Below are positions 44,503-52,256 of a stretch of 64,000 nucleotides of DNA, one piece after another. Location: NCBI GenBank assembly GCA_020249435.1, contig JADCFQ010000020.1, forward strand, positions 84,522 through 148,521, read 5' to 3'. Each line of letters begins with the position of its first letter. The first letter of the stretch is position 1. Position numbers and translations under genes: made by a program. The notes under the pieces were generated by a model. The model had not been told where the DNA came from and ran no database searches. It saw only the letters and a list, made by a program, of their open reading frames with translations. This stretch comes from Roseomonas sp. (GTDB lineage: Bacteria > Pseudomonadota > Alphaproteobacteria > Acetobacterales > Acetobacteraceae).

Positions 44503-45468
44503 CTATTCCCGAGAGAATGAGCTAGTCATATCCCTACGGCTCTGGATCAAGCGCGCGATACGCCCATCAATCAGCGCAAGCCCAATCCCAATCATCCCCA
44601 TGCCGATAAAGTGCTTTGTCGCAAGACTTTCGCCTAGGAAAAGGCTCCCCAACAAAATGGCACTTATCGGAATGAGAAACGTCACCAGCAGTAAATTAGT
44701 CGCGCCTGCCGCCGCTAGAATACGAAAATAAAGAACATAGGCGAGCGCTGTGGAAGCCACACCAATCGCCAGCAGTGCTGCCCAGGTGCCGCTACTCGGT
44801 GGCGCCAGCGTCCAGGGGTGATCCACCGCCAGCACAAGCGGCAACATCACCAAGCTTGAAGCGGTGACTTGGCCCGTTGCGGTCGCCAAGGGCGGTACGC
44901 CCATCCGCTTGAAGCGGCGCCCAAAGACACCGGCAAAAGCATAGGAGAGTGCTGCGGCAAGGCAGGCCAATTGCGCTAGAAGCTCGGTTCCCAAGCCTGC
45001 GAGCAATTCGGCCCCAAGCATCAGGATCACTCCGAAAATCCCAAGCGCGACGCCAGCCATCTTCCCCGCGCTCAGTTTTTCATCGCGCGTCAGGAAGTGC
45101 GCAACCAGCACCGTGAAAAGCGGCGTGGTGGCGTTCAAGATGGCGGCCAAGCCACTGGCGATATGGTGCTGCCCCCAAACAAATAGCGCAAAGGGAATCG
45201 CATTGTTCAAAAGCCCCATGCCGAAAAAGGCACCCCAAAGCCCCTTCATGCGCGGCATGCGGATATTCAAGATCGTCAGGACTGCCCAAAGCGTAACCGC
45301 TGCGATGCAGATGCGCGCCAGCACAATCGTGAGGGAAGGTAATTCCCTGACCGCAACACCGTTGAAAAAGAAGGAACCGCCCCAGAGCACTGATAGCGCG
45401 ATCAGCATGGTCCATTCCTGGGCGGCCATGGGTGCTTGGGTTGTTGGTGCGGATGGCGGCAGCGTCAT
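44503..45468 (-). CDS. EamA-family (DMT) transporter
   Basis: Ten-helix drug/metabolite transporter, 321 residues, with two EamA repeats: SVLWGGSFFFNGVAVRELPSL in the first and AALSYAFAGVFGRRFKRMG in the second, the latter followed by ALAYVLYFRILAAAGATN and a LGSLFLGESLATKHFIGM closing motif. Substrate unknown; members export amino acids or metabolites. The preceding gene region (45469-45573) shows no feature I can name. Confidence 0.9.
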   Translation of the reverse strand: MTLPPSAPTTQAPMAAQEWTMLIALSVLWGGSFFFNGVAVRELPSLTIVLARICIAAVTLWAVLTILNIRMPRMKGLWGAFFGMGLLNNAIPFALFVWGQHHIASGLAAILNATTPLFTVLVAHFLTRDEKLSAGKMAGVALGIFGVILMLGAELLAGLGTELLAQLACLAAALSYAFAGVFGRRFKRMGVPPLATATGQVTASSLVMLPLVLAVDHPWTLAPPSSGTWAALLAIGVASTALAYVLYFRILAAAGATNLLLVTFLIPISAILLGSLFLGESLATKHFIGMGMIGIGLALIDGRIARLIQSRRDMTSSFSRE

Positions 45469-45573
45469 TTAGGCTCCGATCTAGCTGGGCTGGTTCATGA
45501 AAGCTGCGGCTTATGAGCAGCGCCATCCGTTTCTTGCCTTGACTTGAACAGCGCCACTTCCCCGCAAAGGGGC

Positions 45574-46185
45574 CTACCGCAACAACACCCCATGCTGTCG
45601 CAAGAACCCGAGCAAGGGCAGCAAGGGCAGGCCAAGAATGGCCGGCTGATCACCCTCGATCCTGTCAAATAATTGCGCGCCATGGCCTTCCAGCCGATAG
45701 GCGCCAACGGAGGACAGCAGTGCCTCACCTTCGGCGGCCAGATAGGCTTCCAGAAACGCCTCCGAAAAATCGCGCATGGTCAGGCGCGGTTTCGCCACAT
45801 GCTGCCAGATGCGCTGCCCGCCACGATGGCAAACCAGCGCCGTCACCAATTCATGCCGCCGCCCACGCAAGCGCTGCAAATGCGCGCGCGCCGCTGCCAT
45901 ATCGGGTGGCTTGTCGAACCAGGCGCCATCACAGACCAGCAATTGATCCGCGCCGATCACCAGCGCATCGGGCGCGCCCGCCGCAACACGTTCCGCCTTG
46001 GCATCGGCCAGGATCAGCGCCGCCTCATCGGCGGAAATCGCCTCGGCTTGCGCGGCTTCCTTGATGGCGGCCTCATCCACACCGGCGATACGGGTTTCGA
46101 ACCGCAGCCCAGCGCCTTCCAACACGGCACGCCGCGCCTTGGATGCTGATGCTAGGATAAGGACCGGTATTGCGGCCTGGATCAC
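45574..46185 (-). CDS. maf: Maf-family nucleoside triphosphate pyrophosphatase
   Basis: House-cleaning pyrophosphatase of the Maf/YceF family, 203 residues, hydrolysing non-canonical or regular NTPs (dTTP/UTP or m7GTP types). Signatures: LILASASKARRAVLEGAG at the N-terminus, VIGADQLLVCDG with the catalytic Asp, and EGDQPAILGLPLLPLLGFLR at the C-terminus. Its start overlaps the stop of the Bug gene upstream on the minus strand by 4 bases, so it is the last gene of a three-gene operon. Confidence 0.93.
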   Translation of the reverse strand: MIQAAIPVLILASASKARRAVLEGAGLRFETRIAGVDEAAIKEAAQAEAISADEAALILADAKAERVAAGAPDALVIGADQLLVCDGAWFDKPPDMAAARAHLQRLRGRRHELVTALVCHRGGQRIWQHVAKPRLTMRDFSEAFLEAYLAAEGEALLSSVGAYRLEGHGAQLFDRIEGDQPAILGLPLLPLLGFLRQHGVLLR

Positions 46186-47123
46186 TGCCGCGCTTCGGGC
46201 CTGAGGCCGAGTGCCGCTTCCTCGCCTGCCGCCGCCGCCAGATAGGCGGCATAGGCTTTGGCATCACGCAAATCCTCGGTCATGCCAAGCCGCGTCATGA
46301 CAGCCTTGACGGCAGGGGAGCGCAATGCCGCCGTGAAGGCAGCTTCCAGCCTTTGGCGCTCAGCCGCCGGCATATTGGGCGGGCCAATCAGGCCGAAGGG
46401 CGCGGTTTCGGTCAGCCCATAGCCAAGTTCAACCAGGGTCGGCACGTCGGGCCAACGGGGATTGCGCTGGGGCGACCAAAGCGACAGCCAGCGCGCATCG
46501 CCCTGATCCACCGCCACATGCAGCCGCGCGCCGCCGGCCATGACATCCAAATCGCCTGCCATCAGCGCTTCCACGCCTTCGGCAGCGCCGCGGAAGGGCA
46601 GATGCACCACCTGCAGGCTTTCCTTCACCATCAGCCGCGACATGGTGACATGCCCAACCGATCCCACGCCAATGCTGCCAAAGGAAAGCTGGCCGGGCTT
46701 CTGCCGCGCCTCGGCGACAAAATCGCGCCAGCCGCCGGGGAAGCGATCCGCCTTGGCAATCACGCCATAGGTGCCGCCGGCCAGGCACATGATGGGCGTC
46801 GCATCACGTTCCAGGGTGAAATCCACCCCGCGTTCCACCAGGGCACGAAGTGTGACCACGGGGAAAAGCATCACGACGGACCCATCAGGTGGCGCCGCCC
46901 GCAATTGCGACAAAAGCCTAAGCCCGGTGCGGCTTGGCTTGTTTTCCAGGCGTATTTCCTGGCCCAAAGCCTTGCTCGCGGATTTCGCGAGTGCGCGCAT
47001 CAGCTGATCTGTCGCGCCGCCTTCGGCAAAGGGGACCAGCAGGGTCACGCCCCCTTTCTGCGCCCGGGCGAGGGATGGCGCGGCCAGCAGCCCAGCGCTT
47101 GCCAGAAACAACCGACGCTTCAT
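46182..47123 (-). CDS. Bug-family tripartite tricarboxylate transporter receptor
   Basis: Third intact Bug receptor, 313 residues. MKRRLFLASAGLLAAPSLARAQ signal peptide and GGVTLLVPFAEGGATDQLMRALA; SFGSIGVGSVGHVTMSRLM and HLPFRGAAEGVEALMAGDLDV follow. It overlaps the SpoT-like hydrolase upstream (47120-47123) and Maf downstream (46182-46185), so the three are translationally coupled. A receptor gene between two housekeeping-type enzymes is unusual; no membrane partners are adjacent. Confidence 0.92.
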   Translation of the reverse strand: MKRRLFLASAGLLAAPSLARAQKGGVTLLVPFAEGGATDQLMRALAKSASKALGQEIRLENKPSRTGLRLLSQLRAAPPDGSVVMLFPVVTLRALVERGVDFTLERDATPIMCLAGGTYGVIAKADRFPGGWRDFVAEARQKPGQLSFGSIGVGSVGHVTMSRLMVKESLQVVHLPFRGAAEGVEALMAGDLDVMAGGARLHVAVDQGDARWLSLWSPQRNPRWPDVPTLVELGYGLTETAPFGLIGPPNMPAAERQRLEAAFTAALRSPAVKAVMTRLGMTEDLRDAKAYAAYLAAAAGEEAALGLRPEARQ

Positions 47124-47671
47124 GGCATCTCGCTTGCCAACCGCGCGACCGCCGCACGATAGGTGGTGTCAAACAGCGCATCCAGGCCAGGGTTCACGCC
47201 CTTAAGCCCCGTCGCGACGCGGCCCGCCCAGCCGACATATTCAATGCGGCGCGCATGGTTCCAATTCGCCGGCGGGCTATCGGCGATGGAACGCAAATTC
47301 GCGATTTTGTCAGCAAGTTTCAATTGCTTGGCCGCTTCGCTATGCTTTGGCGCCTGGCTGATCTGCAAGGCCTTCCTGATTTCCTTGGGCTTTTCCTTAT
47401 CATCGGTTGCTTCCGCAACCAAGCCCGCAATGACTGTGCCGAAAACCGCCACCAGATCGGCATCCGTGGTTTCGGTATCTTCAACCGTGTCATGCAGCAG
47501 CCCGGCCAGGATGGCTTCCTCTGGCGCGCCATGTTCCGCCAGGATCGCGGCAACCTCGATCACATGGTTCACATAGGGCTCGGCAGCCGCACCTTTCCGC
47601 ACCTGCCCGGCATGGGCGCGGGCGGCGAAAAGCGTGGCGCGCAGGATTTGCGCTGGGAAGCTGGCCTCCAT
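47120..47671 (-). CDS. SpoT-like HD hydrolase, MESH1-type small alarmone hydrolase
   Basis: 183-residue HD-domain protein starting at ATG 47671 (MEASFPAQILRATLF); longer upstream frames overlap the Bug pseudogene and are not credible. The (p)ppGpp-hydrolase signature is complete and at almost the same positions as in human MESH1: His36, HD at 60-61, Glu64-Asp65 in HDTVEDTE, and Asp121 in KLADKIANL. There is no synthetase, TGS or ACT domain. Expected activity: manganese-dependent removal of pyrophosphate from (p)ppGpp or of phosphate from NADPH. First gene of a coupled operon with a Bug receptor and Maf. Confidence 0.85.
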   Translation of the reverse strand: MEASFPAQILRATLFAARAHAGQVRKGAAAEPYVNHVIEVAAILAEHGAPEEAILAGLLHDTVEDTETTDADLVAVFGTVIAGLVAEATDDKEKPKEIRKALQISQAPKHSEAAKQLKLADKIANLRSIADSPPANWNHARRIEYVGWAGRVATGLKGVNPGLDALFDTTYRAAVARLASEMP

Positions 47672-47704
47672 GGCGATTTCTCTAGCGCCCCTGGGCAGAA
47701 TCGG

Positions 47705-48120
47705 AAAGGGGATGCAAGCGCTGGCAAAGCCTGATAAAGCGCCACCATGCCGAGAGAAACCGTGACGCGCCGCGCCTTGATCGCGGCCAGCCCCTTGCTT
47801 GCCGCCCCCGCCTTGGCGCAGGCGCCCTTTCCCAATCGCCCGATCCGCCTGGAGGGCCACTTAAATCGGCGCCCGCAGCCCCCTCCGATGCCTATACCAC
47901 CCTGTTAGCGACTTTGGTGCCTTGGTGATCAGCCCCATGGTGATGCGCCTGCCGACAGACCCGGCGCCAGATCTGGTGCCGGTTTCCATGGCCGTCGCCC
48001 TTGTCAAAATCCTGACCGTACCGACGGAAAGCCCCCCCTGGCCCATGGCGGCGGATACCATCGCCGCTGCCAAGGCGCGACCCGGCAGGCTCTCCTGAGG
48101 ACATAGCGGCATAGGCAACG
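47705..48120. repeat. Direct repeat, decayed copy (Bug locus)
   Basis: Matches 48990-49527 from 42 bases upstream of the start codon, without gaps to the shared ATG (offset 1,285 bases), then carries a 119-base deletion near 47856, a one-base insertion and smaller changes. The copies flank the methyltransferase gene at 48186-48974. Confidence 0.85.
47747..48120 (+). pseudogene. Truncated, frameshifted Bug receptor pseudogene
   Basis: Begins exactly like the intact receptor at 49032: MPRETVTRRALIAASPLLAA with nearly identical DNA for about 105 bases. It then lacks 119 bases relative to the intact copy (not a multiple of three), has a TAA and a TAG soon afterwards, another one-base insertion, and homology ends around 48120 roughly half-way through the gene. 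It cannot make a receptor. It most likely arose by duplication of the 49032 gene and decayed. Confidence 0.88.
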
Positions 48121-48185
48121 CGTCCATTGCATCCTTATCCGTCAGTTGATACGCGATTGCGTCGAAAACAAGGACCTTTTACCAA

Positions 48186-48974
48186 ATGGATCAAACGGTA
48201 TCTCACCACAGGTGCAAGATATGCGGCAACAGCGCCGCAGTCCTGGGCCAAGTAGATTTTGCCAAGCATTGTGATGAGGGGCGAAGCGGAAAGCTTCCAG
48301 TCACGGGCATTCCGGTTACTTATCTGCGCTGTGCGGTATGCGATTTTCTCTTCACGCGGGATTTCGATTCATGGTCCGAAGCCGATTTCGGCAAGAATAT
48401 CTATAATGCGGATTATGCCTTGGTTGATCCTGATTTCGCAGAACAACGCCCCGCGGCCAATGCTTCCTTCATCATTCAACGCTTCGCCGCTCTCGGCCAG
48501 AAAATTCGCGTTCTGGATTATGGTGGTGGCGAGGGTAAATTGATGGATCTGCTCCGCGCCAATGGCTTTCGGATCGTGAATACCTATGATCCCTTCAGCA
48601 GCAAATACAATGTGAGTGACGGTCAGAAATATGATCTGATCACCGCCTTTGAAGTCTTTGAACATGTGCCCGACCCGATTGCGACCATGCGCGATATCGC
48701 CAAACGGCTGAAGCCTGAATCGCTGTTGCTGTTTTCAACGCTGCTCCAGCCCGCCAATTTCGCCGAAATCGGTCTTGACTGGTGGTATGTTGGGCCACGC
48801 AATGGGCATATTTCCCTGCATTCCGAAAAATCCCTCAGCTTGCTGCTGAAGCAATGCGGTTTGACCCTGGCCTCGGCCAGTCAGGGGGTTCATATCGGTT
48901 TTGGCAAGCTGCCACATTTCGCGCGGAGCCTGATGAAGACCAGCAATCAAGGGGGGAGCGCGCGAAGCGCCTGA
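48186..48974 (+). CDS. Class I SAM-dependent methyltransferase with N-terminal Cys4 site
   Basis: 262-residue methyltransferase. The N-terminus carries a probable zinc site with two CxxC pairs (Cys10, Cys13; Cys49, Cys52), as in sugar C-methyltransferase-like proteins (Methyltransf_13/23 group). SAM motif I VLDYGGGEGKL lies at about 109-119, motif post-I TYDPF, and a LITAFEVFEHVPDP motif IV segment follows. Codon use is more AT-rich than its neighbours and it sits between a decayed and an intact copy of the same Bug gene, both signs of insertion. A surface-polysaccharide sugar is a plausible substrate, but no other sugar genes are adjacent. Confidence 0.85.
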   Translation: MDQTVSHHRCKICGNSAAVLGQVDFAKHCDEGRSGKLPVTGIPVTYLRCAVCDFLFTRDFDSWSEADFGKNIYNADYALVDPDFAEQRPAANASFIIQRFAALGQKIRVLDYGGGEGKLMDLLRANGFRIVNTYDPFSSKYNVSDGQKYDLITAFEVFEHVPDPIATMRDIAKRLKPESLLLFSTLLQPANFAEIGLDWWYVGPRNGHISLHSEKSLSLLLKQCGLTLASASQGVHIGFGKLPHFARSLMKTSNQGGSARSA

Positions 48975-48989
48975 TCTGCATGGCGGCAA

Positions 48990-49527
48990 AAAGGGGATGC
49001 AAGCGCTGGCAAAGCCTGATACAGCGCCCCCATGCCGAGAGAAACCGTGACACGCCGCGCCTTGATCGCGGCCAGCCCCTTGCTCGCTGCCCCCGCCTTG
49101 GCGCAGGCGCCCTTTCCCAATCGCCCGATCCGCCTGGTGGTGGGCTTCACACCCGGTGGGGCCACCGATATCTCCGCCCGCGCCTTCGCACCCAAAATGT
49201 CGGAAGTGCTGGGCCAGCCGGTGATTGTGGAAAACCGCCCCGGCGCGGGCAGCAATCTTGCCACTGAAATCGTCGCCCGCAGCCCCGCCGATGGCTATAC
49301 CATCCTGCTGGCGACGCTCGGCGCCTTGGTCATCAGCCCCATGGTAATGCGCCTGCCGATAGACCCGGCGCGCGATCTGGTGCCGATTTCCATCGCCGTT
49401 GACCTGTTCAATATTCTGACCGTGCCCGCCGAACGCCCCTGGCGTACGGCGGCCGATATCATCGCCGCCGCCAAGGCCCGGCCCGGCCAGCTTTCCTGGG
49501 GCCATAGCGGCATTGGCAGCGCGCCCC
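48990..49527. repeat. Direct repeat, intact copy (Bug locus)
   Basis: Upstream region and 5' half of the intact Bug gene matching 47705-48120. Together they frame 48121-48989, which contains only the methyltransferase gene. Confidence 0.85.
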
Positions 49528-50006
49528 AATTGGCCGGATTGCTCTTTGCCAAAATGGCCGGGATTGAAACGATTGAGGTCTCCTACCGTGGCGGTGGTCT
49601 AGTCGCGACGGATATGATCTCGGGTCGGCTGGATTACGGCTTCCCGACATCGCCTTCCGTCATGGCGCATATCGAAAGCGGGAAACTGAGGGGCCTTGCG
49701 GTGCCAACGCTGCAACGATCCCGCCTGCTGCCGAATATCCCGACGGTCGCGGAAACCGGCCTGCCTGGCTTCAATGTGCCGTCCTGGTATGCGGTGGTGG
49801 CGCCGCGCGGCACGCCGGAGCCCGCCGTGCAGCGCCTGGCCCAGGCCATGCGCATTGCGCTGGAAGACAAGGACGTGATCGGCATCCTGAACCGCAATGG
49901 GCTGGAAGCCATGCCTTCGACGCCCGCGGAATTCGCTGCCGCCTGGGCGGCGGAGCACACCAAATGGGAACCGATCATTCGCGAAAGCGGCATCAGGATT
50001 GAATAG
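49032..50006 (+). CDS. Bug-family tripartite tricarboxylate transporter receptor
   Basis: Intact parent of the pseudogene at 47747. 324 residues: signal peptide ending ALAQ, PIRLVVGFTPGGATDISARAFA, ENRPGAGSNLATEIVARSPADG, WGHSGIGSAPQLAGLLF and VSYRGGGLVATDMI, all typical for Bug receptors. It is 49 bases upstream of proA on the same strand. No membrane partners in the window. Confidence 0.93.
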   Translation: MPRETVTRRALIAASPLLAAPALAQAPFPNRPIRLVVGFTPGGATDISARAFAPKMSEVLGQPVIVENRPGAGSNLATEIVARSPADGYTILLATLGALVISPMVMRLPIDPARDLVPISIAVDLFNILTVPAERPWRTAADIIAAAKARPGQLSWGHSGIGSAPQLAGLLFAKMAGIETIEVSYRGGGLVATDMISGRLDYGFPTSPSVMAHIESGKLRGLAVPTLQRSRLLPNIPTVAETGLPGFNVPSWYAVVAPRGTPEPAVQRLAQAMRIALEDKDVIGILNRNGLEAMPSTPAEFAAAWAAEHTKWEPIIRESGIRIE

Positions 50007-50055
50007 CGGCGCGGGGGTTAAGGCCCTATAAGGCGGTAGAAAGGAATTTCTGCCC

Positions 50056-51321
50056 GTGAACGCCATGCCCTCCGATCCCGCCGAGGCCCTGCAAGCAGCC
50101 GCGCGCGCCGCGCGTGCCGCCACAACTGCCCTCGCCGCGGCGCCACGCGCGACCAAGGATCAGGCGCTGCTTTTGGCAGCGGCGGCGCTGCGCGAACGGG
50201 AAGCCCAGATTATCGCCGCCAATGCGGAAGATATCGCTGCGGCCCCTGGGTTGTCGCCAGCCTTTCGGGATCGGCTGCTGCTGAATGCTACGCGCATCGA
50301 AGCCATGGCCAAGGGGTTGGAGGAAGTGGCCGCGCTGCCTGATCCGGTGGGGCGGGTGCTTGCGGAATGGCAGCGCCCGAATGGGCTGCGCTTGCAGCGC
50401 GTGGCGCAGCCGCTTGGCGTGATTGGCATGATTTTCGAAAGTCGGCCCAATGTCACTGCCGATGCCGCTGCCTTGTGCCTAAAATCCGGCAATGCAGTGA
50501 TCTTGCGCGGCGGGTCTGAAAGCCTGCGGAGCGCGATCGCCATTCATGCCTGCATGGTGCAAGGCTTGAAGCAGGCCGGCCTGCCGGAAGCGGCGGTGCA
50601 AGTGGCGCCGAGTGCGGACCGCGCCTTTGTCGGCGCCATGCTGCGTGCTTCTGGCCTGATTGATTTGATCGTGCCGCGCGGCGGCAAGGGCCTGGTGACG
50701 CGCGTGATGGAAGAAGCCCGCGTGCCCGTGCTGGCCCATGCGGAAGGGCTTTGCCACACCTATATCCATGCCGGCGCGGATCACGCCATGGCGCGCGCCG
50801 TTTTGGCCAATGCCAAGATGCGCCGCACCGGTGTTTGTGGTGCCACTGAAACCCTGCTGATTGATGCTGCCATAGCGCCCGCGCTTCTGCCGGCACTGAT
50901 TGCGGATTTGCGCGCCCTTGGCTGCGATTTCCGCGCCGATGAGGCAGCGCGCGCCATTGTGCCGGACCTCAAGCCCGCCACCGATGAGGATTACGCCACC
51001 GAATGGCTGGATGCGATCCTATCGGTGAAGGTGGTCTCCGGCGTTGACGCAGCCCTTGCCCATATCCGCCGCTTCGGTAGCGAGCATACCGAAGCGATCA
51101 TCACCGAAGACGCCAGGGCTGCACAGCAATTTCTGGATGGCATTTCGTCTGCCGTCGGGCTTTGGAATGCGTCCACGCAATTCTGCGATGGCGCCGAATT
51201 TGGCTTTGGTGCCGAGATCGGTATCGCCACTGGCCGGCTGCATGCGCGCGGTCCTGTGGGGCTCGAGCAACTATGCACCTATCGCTACAAGATTTTTGGC
51301 ACGGGGCAGGTCAGGCCGTGA
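50056..51321 (+). CDS. proA: Gamma-glutamyl phosphate reductase
   Basis: Second step of proline synthesis, reducing glutamyl-5-phosphate to the semialdehyde. 421 residues from GTG 50056. FESRPNVTADAAALCLKSGNAVIL and VPRGGKGLV bind NADP and phosphate; the catalytic cysteine is Cys261 in MRRTGVCGATETLL. Alphaproteobacteria usually have proB before it and nadD-rsfS-rlmH after it; here proB is absent from the window and two accessory genes come before nadD. Its stop overlaps the next start by one base (TGATG). Confidence 0.96.
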   Translation: MNAMPSDPAEALQAAARAARAATTALAAAPRATKDQALLLAAAALREREAQIIAANAEDIAAAPGLSPAFRDRLLLNATRIEAMAKGLEEVAALPDPVGRVLAEWQRPNGLRLQRVAQPLGVIGMIFESRPNVTADAAALCLKSGNAVILRGGSESLRSAIAIHACMVQGLKQAGLPEAAVQVAPSADRAFVGAMLRASGLIDLIVPRGGKGLVTRVMEEARVPVLAHAEGLCHTYIHAGADHAMARAVLANAKMRRTGVCGATETLLIDAAIAPALLPALIADLRALGCDFRADEAARAIVPDLKPATDEDYATEWLDAILSVKVVSGVDAALAHIRRFGSEHTEAIITEDARAAQQFLDGISSAVGLWNASTQFCDGAEFGFGAEIGIATGRLHARGPVGLEQLCTYRYKIFGTGQVRP

Positions 51322-52178
51322 TGCTGCGGCGAGTTTTTGCTGCGCTGCTGATCGCCCTGGCGCTGGCGCCCGCCGCGCGTGCTGCCTGCCCAGATGATTC
51401 GGCGATTGCGCGCTTCGCCGGGCAAATCTTGCAGCGCCAATCGCCGACCCCTTTCGTGGCGCTGTCGCCCGCCGATGGGCGCTGCGTGCAGGACAAGCTG
51501 ATTGCGATTTTCGCTCAACCCTTGGGAGACGTAGTGGGCTTCAAGCTTGGCCTGACCAACCCCGCCATCCAACAACGCTTCGGCATAGACCACCCGATCC
51601 GCGGCAGCATTTTCCACGCGACGCTACGCGCTGCTTCGGGCGCCGAGATCGAAGCGCGCTTCGCCGCTGTGCCAGTGTTGGAAGCGGATATGCTGGTGCG
51701 TGTTTCGGTGGGTGGGGTTGAAACCGCGCTCAATGATCACGCCGCGCTGATCCGCCATATTGATCAGGTGATCCCCTTCATTGAATTGCCCGATCTTGTC
51801 TATGCGCCGGATCACCGCCCAAGCCTTGGCGATCTGCTCGCGATCAATGTCGGCGCGCGGCTTGGCGTGCAAGGACAGCCCATCACCGTGACGCCGAGTG
51901 CCGATTTCATCGCCGCCTTGGGGCGGATGAGCATTTCGCTGCATCAGGATGGGCGGGAAGTGTCGCGCGCGCCCGGTGCGGCCATTCTGGGCCATCCCCT
52001 GAATGCGCTCGCCTGGATTGCGCGGGATTTGGCGCGAGAGGGGCGGCCCTTGCGCGAAGGTGATATCATCTCCCTCGGGTCGTTTTCACCGCCGCAGCCG
52101 GTAGCGCCGGGCCAGGTCTGGACCGCGCGGTATGAGGGGCTGGATGGGGCGCAGGATGTCGTGGTGCGGTTCAGATAA
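51321..52178 (+). CDS. Exported FAH-fold/2-oxopent-4-enoate hydratase-like protein
   Basis: 285-residue member of the fumarylacetoacetase/MhpD hydratase superfamily. The unusual part is a signal peptide (MLRRVFAALLIALALAPAARA-A) at the N-terminus; catabolic hydratases are cytoplasmic. GDVVGFKLGLTNPAIQQRFG and VLEADMLVRVS with later FIELPDLVY retain acidic residues where MhpD binds magnesium. LGHPLNALAWIARDLAREG and ISLGSFSPPQP are typical of the family end. The start overlaps the proA stop, which fixes it. Substrate unknown; a periplasmic lyase or a binding protein are both possible. Confidence 0.8.
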   Translation: MLRRVFAALLIALALAPAARAACPDDSAIARFAGQILQRQSPTPFVALSPADGRCVQDKLIAIFAQPLGDVVGFKLGLTNPAIQQRFGIDHPIRGSIFHATLRAASGAEIEARFAAVPVLEADMLVRVSVGGVETALNDHAALIRHIDQVIPFIELPDLVYAPDHRPSLGDLLAINVGARLGVQGQPITVTPSADFIAALGRMSISLHQDGREVSRAPGAAILGHPLNALAWIARDLAREGRPLREGDIISLGSFSPPQPVAPGQVWTARYEGLDGAQDVVVRFR

Positions 52179-52256
52179 GCTGGCCGTTTCGCCAAAGCCG
52201 CGCCCCCTGCTATGATATCAAGCTGAGTTTGTTGGTGATCAGGAAAGACGCGCCGC

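Noticed and set aside
47672..47860. Upstream extension of the SpoT-like hydrolase
   Set aside because: It would read antisense through the Bug pseudogene; ATG 47671 gives the MESH1-like length.
48735..49552. Minus-strand frames over the methyltransferase and Bug gene
   Set aside because: Antisense shadows; similar shadows recur over the pseudogene only because the DNA is duplicated.
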